From Clostridia bacterium (lineage in GTDB: Bacteria > Bacillota_A > Clostridia > Peptostreptococcales > JAAYPU01): DNA of 5,780 nt. The notes below the pieces were generated by a model, which was not told the origin of the DNA, made no database searches, and was given only the letters and a program-made list of their open reading frames with translations. Position 1 is the first letter of the stretch. Each line of letters opens with the position of its first letter. The position numbers and the translations under genes were made by a program. Of the stretch, positions 1 to 5,177 are shown in pieces. The stretch is taken from contig JAKSCF010000075.1 of assembly GCA_022360735.1 (NCBI GenBank), positions 1-5,780 on the forward strand. The letters are read 5' to 3'.

Positions 1-296
1 AAAAAAGAGGCATCACTCGATCTATGGTTGGTATGGAAAAGGCCTTTGATGACGATACAACTCAAATATTTGTTATAGGAAATGCACCTACAGCATTGTT
101 TAAATTAAAAGAGCTTATATTGAAATCCGGGGAGAAACCAGAACTGATTATTGGAGTCCCGGTAGGCTTTGTGGGAGCAGAAGAATCTAAAGAGATTCTA
201 TTGGATTTAGATGTACCATATATAACAGTGACGGGCAGGAAAGGTGGTAGTACAGTAGCGGTAGCTATCATGAATGCCTTAATGTATATGATTTAG
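1..296 (+). CDS. cbiC: Cobalt-precorrin-8 methylmutase CbiC, C-terminal part (5' truncated by window edge)
   Basis: CbiC moves the methyl group from C11 to C12 of cobalt-precorrin-8 to give cobyrinic acid, the last step of corrin ring formation in the cytoplasm. The frame is open from the left edge (first whole codon at 3) and ends at TAG 294-296, leaving 97 codons of a family that is usually about 200-220 residues. Family blocks seen in order are GITRSM at the very start, IGNAPTAL, GVPVGFVGAEESKE and TGRKGGSTVAVAIMNAL near the C-terminus. The catalytic histidine of the family lies in the missing N-terminal half, so it cannot be checked here. The ATG at 24 is an internal methionine, because the homologous frame continues upstream of it to the window edge. 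cbiD follows 9 nt after the stop. The family assignment is very secure. Confidence 0.95.
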   Translation, partial: KRGITRSMVGMEKAFDDDTTQIFVIGNAPTALFKLKELILKSGEKPELIIGVPVGFVGAEESKEILLDLDVPYITVTGRKGGSTVAVAIMNALMYMI

Positions 297-301
297 GTGA
301 G
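295..301 (+). promoter_or_regulatory. Ribosome binding site of cbiD
   Basis: AGGTGAG begins inside the cbiC stop codon and lies 4 nt before ATG 306. It decides the cbiD start: the in-frame GTG at 297 lies within this site and has no purine-rich sequence of its own upstream. Sharing the cbiC stop with the cbiD ribosome binding site suggests translational coupling. Confidence 0.7.
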
Positions 302-305
302 ATTA

Positions 306-1424
306 ATGTTAAATCGGTATGTATTCAAGAATGGTAAGAAACTGAGATGTGGATATACAACAGGGTCCTGCGCTGTTGCGGCAGGGGTAGCTGCCACGAA
401 GATGCTTTTTGAAAAGATCACTTATGATGTGATCAGCATTACAACCAATAATGGGACAAAATTGATGTTAGATATTCATGATATAAAAGTGAACCCTTCT
501 TTCGTGGCATGTTCGGTTACTAAAGATAGTGGAGATGATCCTGACATCACCAATGGCATTAAAATATTTGCTAAGGCAAGAGAGTCAGATGTAAAGGGGA
601 TAAAAATTACCGGTGGAAAAGGAATAGGTGTTGTCACTAAAAAGGGACTGCCTGTTGAAGTGGGCAAAGCAGCTATAAACCCCGGACCCATTGAAAACAT
701 AAGAAGTGAAGTGTCAAAAGTGCTGCCTCAGGATAAAGGCGTGGAAATTGAGTTTTCCATACCGGAAGGGGAGAACATCGCCAAAAAAACTTTTAATCCT
801 AAATTAGGTATAGTTGGAGGTATCTCTATTATCGGTACTACGGGTATTGTAGAGCCTATGTCTGAGGATGCTTTGAAGGAATCCTTAGCTTTAGAACTTT
901 CAGTACTCAAAGGTGAGGGGGTACAAAATGTGATTTTTTCGCCGGGTAATTATGGAAGAAATTTTTCAAGAGAACTGGGATTAAAAGAAGAGGTTCATAT
1001 CAAAACCAGCAATTATATTGGCTTTATGTTAGACAAGGCATTAGAATATGAATTCAAAAGAATACTATGGGTAGGGCATATCGGAAAAATGATAAAGGTT
1101 GCAGGTGGTATATTTAATACCCATAGTAAGCATGCAGATGCCAGGATGGAAATATTAGCTGCTCACTGTATTAACGCTGATATTCCAGTTCATATATGTA
1201 AAAAGGTATTAAGAAGCATTACGACAGATGAAGCCATTGAATATATAAAAGAAAGTAAAAATGAGATGGTTTTTCAAAATATTGCCCATAAAATTTCTCA
1301 ACAGTGCAGCAATAGAGTCAACCATGAAATTGAGTTGGGTACGATTATTTTTTCCAATGTACATGGTCTTCTGGGAGCATGTCCTAATGGGAAACAATGG
1401 ATAGAGGCGTTTGGAAATGAATAA
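306..1424 (+). CDS. cbiD: Cobalt-precorrin-5B (C1)-methyltransferase CbiD
   Basis: CbiD methylates C1 of cobalt-precorrin-5B with S-adenosylmethionine, giving cobalt-precorrin-6A. It belongs to its own family, unlike the tetrapyrrole methylases CbiE, CbiF and CbiH. The 372-residue product has the usual full length. Family blocks in order are GYTTGSCA at about residues 16-23, TKDSGDDPDITNG, GGKGIGVVTKKGLPVEVGKAAINPGP, GENIAKKTFNPKLGIVGG followed by ISIIGTTGIVEPMS, PGNYG, SNYIGFMLDKA, and GHIGKMIKVAGGIFNTHSKHADAR near residues 255-280. I prefer ATG 306 to the upstream GTG 297 because AGGTGAG sits at correct spacing for ATG 306 and homologues begin shortly before the YVFKNGKKLRCGYTTG block. The stop overlaps the cbiE start by 8 nt. 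No missing or odd residues are apparent. Confidence 0.95.
   Translation: MLNRYVFKNGKKLRCGYTTGSCAVAAGVAATKMLFEKITYDVISITTNNGTKLMLDIHDIKVNPSFVACSVTKDSGDDPDITNGIKIFAKARESDVKGIKITGGKGIGVVTKKGLPVEVGKAAINPGPIENIRSEVSKVLPQDKGVEIEFSIPEGENIAKKTFNPKLGIVGGISIIGTTGIVEPMSEDALKESLALELSVLKGEGVQNVIFSPGNYGRNFSRELGLKEEVHIKTSNYIGFMLDKALEYEFKRILWVGHIGKMIKVAGGIFNTHSKHADARMEILAAHCINADIPVHICKKVLRSITTDEAIEYIKESKNEMVFQNIAHKISQQCSNRVNHEIELGTIIFSNVHGLLGACPNGKQWIEAFGNE
1403..1407 (+). promoter_or_regulatory. Ribosome binding site of cbiE
   Basis: AGAGG lies inside the end of cbiD, 9 nt before ATG 1417. The alternative in-frame TTG at 1411 would leave only 3 nt of spacing, so this site supports ATG 1417 as the start. 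Confidence 0.5.
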
Positions 1425-2040
1425 AATTTGTGTGGTTGGTATGGGGCCGGGTGGACAAGATTATTTACTCCCTATATCAAGAAAAAAAATTGAGCAGGCA
1501 GATGTACTAATTGGTGCAAAACGTTGCTTTGACCTTGTAGATGAGCAAAATAAAGAGATAGTTATTTTACAAAGTCATTATGAAGCCATGATTGATTATA
1601 TAAAGAAAAAAAAAAAAAAAAAAAAAATAGTCATTTTGGTTACAGGAGATACAGGTTTTTATAGCCTTCTTCGGTTTCTAAAAAATCATTTTAACATAGA
1701 TGAGCTTGAAGTGCATACAGGTATCAGTTCCATGCAATATATGTTTGCTGCAATATGTGAACTGTGGGACGATGCATGCATCCAAAGTCTACATGGAAAA
1801 GATGTCAACTTTATTGATTTGGTTAAAAACCATCAAAAAGTAAGCCTATTGACGGATAAGAAGTGGACACCTATAAAGATAGCTGAGGAATTGTTAAAGT
1901 ACAATGTGCTTAATAAACTGATTTACGTTGGAGAGAACTTAACCTATGAAAATGAAAAAATATCTAAGTTTAGTATTTCTGAGCTAGCAAAAGAAACAAG
2001 ACCCTTCAATATGTGTGTGGTGGTGATTATGGATGAATAG
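1417..2040 (+). CDS. cbiE: Cobalt-precorrin-7 (C5)-methyltransferase CbiE, with a poly-A/poly-lysine tract
   Basis: CbiE uses S-adenosylmethionine to methylate C5 of cobalt-precorrin-7, giving the substrate of CbiC. It is a tetrapyrrole methylase-fold protein of 207 residues, a normal length for stand-alone CbiE. Visible motifs are the N-terminal glycine-rich loop VVGMGPGG (about residues 6-13), TGDTGFYS (76-83), equivalent to the GDPxxYG motif of the superfamily, and TGISSM (101-106). ATG 1417 is chosen over TTG 1411 because of the AGAGG spacing and because the glycine-rich loop then starts at the usual place. Residues 63-70 are eight lysines encoded by AAG plus a run of 22 A, just before the strand that leads into TGDTGFYS. 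In homologues this is a surface turn of variable sequence, so the reading frame as given looks functional. One base of slippage would truncate the protein before TGDTGFYS or just inside it. The gene overlaps both neighbours by 8 nt. Confidence 0.93.
   Translation: MNKICVVGMGPGGQDYLLPISRKKIEQADVLIGAKRCFDLVDEQNKEIVILQSHYEAMIDYIKKKKKKKKIVILVTGDTGFYSLLRFLKNHFNIDELEVHTGISSMQYMFAAICELWDDACIQSLHGKDVNFIDLVKNHQKVSLLTDKKWTPIKIAEELLKYNVLNKLIYVGENLTYENEKISKFSISELAKETRPFNMCVVVIMDE
1606..1627 (+). repeat. Homopolymer of 22 adenines inside cbiE
   Basis: Twenty-two consecutive A residues follow AAAG and precede TAGTC. In the cbiE frame they give seven AAA lysine codons and the first base of an ATA codon. 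With one A fewer, the frame meets TAG at 1628-1630 immediately after the run. With one A more, it meets TAG at 1662-1664. Only length changes in multiples of three keep the gene open. Tracts of this length are prone to slippage by DNA polymerase, RNA polymerase and ribosomes, and also to sequencing error. Confidence 0.95.
1849..1877 (+). promoter_or_regulatory. Possible internal sigma-A-type promoter within cbiE
   Basis: TTGACG (1849-1854) and TATAAA (1872-1877) are separated by exactly 17 nt. Each hexamer differs from the housekeeping consensus at one position. There is no extended -10 TG. The site is about 155 nt upstream of the cbiT start and downstream of the poly-A tract, so it could drive cbiT and the later genes independently. 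In AT-rich coding DNA such matches also arise by chance, so this remains a candidate only. Confidence 0.3.
2022..2027 (+). promoter_or_regulatory. Ribosome binding site of cbiT
   Basis: GGTGAT, the 3' part of the AGGAGGTGAT consensus, ends 5 nt before ATG 2033 and lies within the last codons of cbiE. It supports ATG 2033, whose first 8 nt overlap the cbiE stop. Confidence 0.6.
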
Positions 2041-2632
2041 TCAATATGAATATGCCTGGTCAATTAGTGATGATCATTTTATTAGAGGCAATATTCCTAT
2101 GACCAAGGAAGAAATCAGAAGTATTGCTTTAGGCAAATTGCGCATACAAAAGCATCACATAGTGGTGGATATTGGAGCAGGTACAGGCTCTGTATCCATT
2201 GAAGCTGGATTTAGAGCTAAAAATGGAAACGTGTATGCTATAGAAAGAAAAAAAGAAGGCATCGAGCTAATAAAAAAAAACATAGAAAGGTTTAATATAA
2301 AAAATATCACAGTAATTGAAGGAACAGCACCAAGGGCATTTGATGGAGTAGGTGATTTTGTTGATAGAATTTTTATAGGGGGCAGCGGCGGCAGGTTAGA
2401 AGATATTATTACCAAATCCCACAAGCTTTTGGTGAATCACGGCAGGATGGTTATGAATTTTATTACCATAGAGAATTTGCATACAGCTTTAGACGTATTG
2501 AGAGGATTAAATTATAATGATATTGATGTGGTTCATGTGAACATTTCTAAAAATAAAAAAATAGATGCATCGTTAACCATGATGCAAGCAGAAAATCCAA
2601 TATATATTGTTTCTACTGAAAAAGTAGAATAA
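2033..2632 (+). CDS. cbiT: Cobalt-precorrin-6B (C15)-methyltransferase, decarboxylating, CbiT
   Basis: CbiT methylates C15 and removes the carboxyl of the C12 acetate side chain of cobalt-precorrin-6B, giving cobalt-precorrin-7 for CbiE. It is a class I (Rossmann-fold) S-adenosylmethionine methyltransferase. The 199-residue length is typical of stand-alone CbiT. The family N-terminal signature FIRGNIPMTKEEI is at residues 16-28. The SAM-binding motif I, VVDIGAGTGSVSIEAG, is at 44-59, followed by the acidic AIERK turn near residue 70. A GGSGGRLEDII segment follows near residues 115-125. In aerobic-pathway bacteria the CbiE and CbiT activities are usually fused as CobL; here they are adjacent separate genes with an 8-nt overlap. 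A nine-A run (2272-2280) falls in codons for IKKN. The start is supported by GGTGAT upstream and by the position of the FIRG block. Confidence 0.95.
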   Translation: MNSQYEYAWSISDDHFIRGNIPMTKEEIRSIALGKLRIQKHHIVVDIGAGTGSVSIEAGFRAKNGNVYAIERKKEGIELIKKNIERFNIKNITVIEGTAPRAFDGVGDFVDRIFIGGSGGRLEDIITKSHKLLVNHGRMVMNFITIENLHTALDVLRGLNYNDIDVVHVNISKNKKIDASLTMMQAENPIYIVSTEKVE

Positions 2633-2648
2633 TTAAATATTGAAGTGC

Positions 2649-2656
2649 AGGAGGTG
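2649..2656 (+). promoter_or_regulatory. Strong ribosome binding site of cbiF
   Basis: AGGAGGTG is a near-perfect Shine-Dalgarno sequence in the 28-nt gap between cbiT and cbiF; its AGGAGG core ends 6 nt before ATG 2661. It rules out the upstream in-frame TTG at 2640, which lies before the site. Flanking TGCA tetramers (2646-2649 and 2655-2658) could form a weak four-pair stem with GGAGG in the loop. Confidence 0.8.
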
Positions 2657-2660
2657 CAAG

Positions 2661-3419
2661 ATGGGAAAAGTTTATTTTATTGGAGCAGGGCCCGGCGATC
2701 CGGAATTGATTACCATAAAAGGGATGAATAAAGTCAAAGAAGCCGGCATGATTATATATGCAGGATCACTGGTAAACTCGGAGATATTACAGTACAACGA
2801 GAATGATGCCGAAGTCTATAATAGTGCGGGTATGACTTTAGAAGAAGTCATCTCTAAATTATTAGAGGGTATAAAAAAATATGAAATTGTAACAAGGATA
2901 CATACAGGTGATCCAAGCATCTATGGGGCTATACGGGAGCAAATGGACTTATTGGATGAGCATCACATTGAGTATGAAGTCATACCGGGTGTCAGCTCTT
3001 TTGTTGCCTCTGCAGCAGCCATTAATAAGGAGTTTACGCTTCCCGGTGTATCTCAAACCGTTATATGCACACGAATAGAAGGAAAAACATCTGTACCGGA
3101 AAAAGAAAAACTTGAACGGTTAGCTTCACATGAAGCATCAATGGCAATCTTTTTATCTGTGCACATGATAGATGAGGTGGTAGAGGCGTTGATAAAAAAA
3201 TATCCACCCAGCACACGTGTGGCGGTTATACAAAGAGCAACATGGGAGGATCAAAAAGTAGTAATAGGAACTCTTTCCAATATTGCAGAAAAGGTTAAAG
3301 CGGCCAATATAAATAAAACAGCTCAAATTTTAGTAGGCCATTTTCTGGGAGACGAGTATGAGTTTTCAAAGCTCTATGATAAAAATTTTAGTCATGAGTA
3401 CAGGCGGATGATCAAGTGA
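2661..3419 (+). CDS. cbiF: Cobalt-precorrin-4 (C11)-methyltransferase CbiF
   Basis: CbiF transfers a methyl group from S-adenosylmethionine to C11 of cobalt-precorrin-4, giving cobalt-precorrin-5A for CbiG. It is a 252-residue tetrapyrrole methylase, the usual length. Motifs seen are VYFIGAGPGDPELITIKG (about residues 4-21), the AGSLVN segment near residue 35 that is typical of CbiF/CobM, TGDPSIYGA (82-90), PGVSSF (109-114), and the C-terminal FLSVHMID, RVAVIQRATWEDQ and GTLSNIAEKV blocks. These distinguish it from CbiE, CbiH and CbiL. ATG 2661 is clearly the start: it has AGGAGG at ideal spacing, and the conserved protein begins directly at MGKVYFIGAGPGDP. This is the only gene in the window preceded by a real, though short, intergenic gap. 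Its TGA stop overlaps the GTG start of cbiG in a GTGA sequence. Confidence 0.96.
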   Translation: MGKVYFIGAGPGDPELITIKGMNKVKEAGMIIYAGSLVNSEILQYNENDAEVYNSAGMTLEEVISKLLEGIKKYEIVTRIHTGDPSIYGAIREQMDLLDEHHIEYEVIPGVSSFVASAAAINKEFTLPGVSQTVICTRIEGKTSVPEKEKLERLASHEASMAIFLSVHMIDEVVEALIKKYPPSTRVAVIQRATWEDQKVVIGTLSNIAEKVKAANINKTAQILVGHFLGDEYEFSKLYDKNFSHEYRRMIK

Positions 3420-4462
3420 AATGGGCTATTATTTCGGCAACTAAAGGCGGGCTCAAGCAAGCGGCTAAAATAAGTAAAATGATAGATGTTGATATTTATG
3501 GCTTTGAAAAGGCAGTAGGAGAAGAACATGTCCATGATGTCCATGTTATTGATGGAAGTTTGAAAGATTTAGTCGGTCGGATATTTAATCAATACGATAC
3601 ATTAATTTTTATAATGGCTGCAGGGATTGTCATCAGAGTAATAAGCAGCTATATCAAAGACAAAACTCAGGATCCGGCTGTTTTAGTTATGGATGAAGAA
3701 GGCAAATACATTATTAGTCTATTGTCCGGCCATTTAGGCGGTGCAAATGAAAGGGCTGTAAAGCTGGCTGAGTATATTAATGCTTGTCCTGTTATCACAA
3801 CGGCTTCTGATGCAAAAGGTATCCAATCCATAGATATGCTTGCAAAAGAGATGAATTATATCATAGACGATATGGAAAAAGCTAAGGAAATAACCGCTTT
3901 AATGGTTAATGATTTTTCTGTTGGAATGATCATCGACAAAGATTTAGAAGACAGCTTGGATGTAAAAAAAGTTAATGGTATAAAAAAGTGGGACCCTAAA
4001 GAAGATGAAAAAATTGATGGATTGGTGTATATTTCCAATAGGACAACCCATTTTAATATTCCTATGGTTCAGTTGATACCTAAAACTATGGTTTTAGGAA
4101 TAGGGTGTAAAAAACATTATGATTCTCATACACTTTTAGAGCAGTTGAAACATATTATGCAGAAAAATAACATACATATTAAGTCAATTAAGAAAGTAGC
4201 TACAATTCCTTTAAAAAGGCATGAACAAGCTGTTAAAAGTGCTGCTGAGATGCTTGATGCCGAATTGGAAATCGTTCCAATTGAAAAAATAGAAGCGATT
4301 GAAGACAATTTTGAAAGCTCGCCCTTTGTAAAAAAAATTGTAGGAATAGGCAGTGTAGCAGAGCCTTGCGGCTATTTAGTATCGAATAAAGGAATTTGTG
4401 TAGTTCCTAAAACCATTGTTAATGGTATGACTGTGTCAATTTGGGAGGAAAAAAATGGGTAA
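3416..4462 (+). CDS. cbiG: Cobalt-precorrin-5A hydrolase CbiG
   Basis: CbiG opens the lactone of cobalt-precorrin-5A and releases the C20 carbon as acetaldehyde, giving cobalt-precorrin-5B for CbiD. The 348-residue product has the normal stand-alone length, with an N-terminal domain, a central linker domain and a C-terminal domain. Motifs are SATKGG (about residues 7-12), FIMAAGIVIRVIS (65-77), SLLSGHLGGANE (101-112), VLGIGCKK (226-233) at the start of the C-terminal domain, GIGSVAEPCG (310-319), and the terminal VVPKTIVNGMTVSIWEE. The family's usual GCRR-like stretch reads GCKK here, a conservative change. The start is GTG 3416, overlapping the cbiF TGA by 4 nt; an imperfect AGGCGGA lies 7-8 nt upstream, and the nearby ATG at 3421 is out of frame. 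Weak initiation signals suggest that translation depends on coupling to cbiF. The end overlaps the start of cbiH by 8 nt. Confidence 0.95.
   Translation: MKWAIISATKGGLKQAAKISKMIDVDIYGFEKAVGEEHVHDVHVIDGSLKDLVGRIFNQYDTLIFIMAAGIVIRVISSYIKDKTQDPAVLVMDEEGKYIISLLSGHLGGANERAVKLAEYINACPVITTASDAKGIQSIDMLAKEMNYIIDDMEKAKEITALMVNDFSVGMIIDKDLEDSLDVKKVNGIKKWDPKEDEKIDGLVYISNRTTHFNIPMVQLIPKTMVLGIGCKKHYDSHTLLEQLKHIMQKNNIHIKSIKKVATIPLKRHEQAVKSAAEMLDAELEIVPIEKIEAIEDNFESSPFVKKIVGIGSVAEPCGYLVSNKGICVVPKTIVNGMTVSIWEEKNG
4443..4448 (+). promoter_or_regulatory. Ribosome binding site of cbiH
   Basis: GGGAGG lies within the last codons of cbiG, 6 nt before ATG 4455. It encodes part of the conserved C-terminal WEE of CbiG while serving as a strong translation signal for cbiH. 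Confidence 0.75.
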
Positions 4463-5177
4463 AATTTATGTTGTAGGAATAGGCCCCGGAAGCAAGGGGC
4501 ATATCACACCTTCAGCGGTTGAAGCTATCCGTAGGTGTAGTGTGATTGTTGGCTATAAGACTTATTTGCCTTTTATTCAAAGTTTCACAAGAGGTAAAAA
4601 GGTTTTGGCTACAGGCATGAAACAAGAAATTGAGAGATGCAAGACGGCTATTGAGCATGCTGCTATTGGGCATAATGTATGTGTTGTCAGTGGTGGAGAT
4701 GCAGGTGTATATGGTATGGCGGGATTGATACACGAATTGGTAGAAGATGATATGGAAGTGGAAATAGTACCTGGAGTGACTGCTGCCAATGCGGCTGCAG
4801 CATGTTTAGGAGCACCACTTATGCATGATTATGTGGTCATTAGTCTTAGCGATTTAATGACAGATTGGCGTCTTATTAAAAAGAGACTGGTCTATGCAGG
4901 TCAAGGAGATTTTGTCGTGGTTTTATATAATCCTAAAAGTATGGGCAGACCCACACATATTCAGACAGCAAGAGAAATACTTCTCAATTATAAAAGAAAA
5001 AATACACCTGTAGGTATTGTAAGACATGCTACAAGAGAAAAAGAAACCATCTTTATCACTAATTTGATGGATATGCCAATTGAAGAAATTGATATGTCTT
5101 CTGTTGTGATTATTGGAAACTCTAATACGTATGTAAAAAATGGTAAGATCATTACGCCTAGAGGATATCAAATATGA
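4455..5177 (+). CDS. cbiH: Cobalt-factor III (C17)-methyltransferase, ring-contracting, CbiH
   Basis: CbiH methylates C17 of cobalt-factor III and drives the ring contraction that gives cobalt-precorrin-4; it is the earliest step encoded in the window. The 240-residue protein matches the length of the CbiH/CobJ core without any extra C-terminal domain. Motifs are IYVVGIGPGSKGHITPSA (about residues 4-21), VGYKTYLPFI (33-42), SGGDAGVYGMAG (79-90), VPGVTAANAAAA (105-116) and YNPKSMGRP (158-166), then GIVRHATREKE and a terminal SSVVIIGNSNTY block. The SGGDAGVYGMAG and YNPKS.GRP blocks separate CbiH/CobJ from CbiF and CbiL. ATG 4455 is supported by GGGAGG at 6-nt spacing and by homology starting at the first residue. 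The gene overlaps cbiG by 8 nt and cbiJ by 4 nt (ATGA). Confidence 0.96.
   Translation: MGKIYVVGIGPGSKGHITPSAVEAIRRCSVIVGYKTYLPFIQSFTRGKKVLATGMKQEIERCKTAIEHAAIGHNVCVVSGGDAGVYGMAGLIHELVEDDMEVEIVPGVTAANAAAACLGAPLMHDYVVISLSDLMTDWRLIKKRLVYAGQGDFVVVLYNPKSMGRPTHIQTAREILLNYKRKNTPVGIVRHATREKETIFITNLMDMPIEEIDMSSVVIIGNSNTYVKNGKIITPRGYQI

Noticed and set aside
297..305. GTG 297 as the start of cbiD, directly abutting the cbiC stop
   Set aside because: It sits inside the AGGTGAG ribosome binding site that serves ATG 306, and no other site precedes it.
416..434. Perfect 6-bp inverted repeat (GATCAC, 7 nt, GTGATC) inside cbiD, resembling an operator
   Set aside because: It lies deep in coding sequence about 110 nt after the start, is short, has no promoter next to it and no second copy that I could find; chance is sufficient.
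1603..1629. Poly-A run as evidence that cbiE is a pseudogene
   Set aside because: The frame is open through the run as given, the product has normal length, and all methylase motifs before and after it are intact.
2640..2660. TTG 2640 as an upstream start of cbiF adding seven residues (KCRRCK-type extension)
   Set aside because: The strong AGGAGGTG is downstream of this TTG and correctly spaced for ATG 2661, where homology to CbiF begins.
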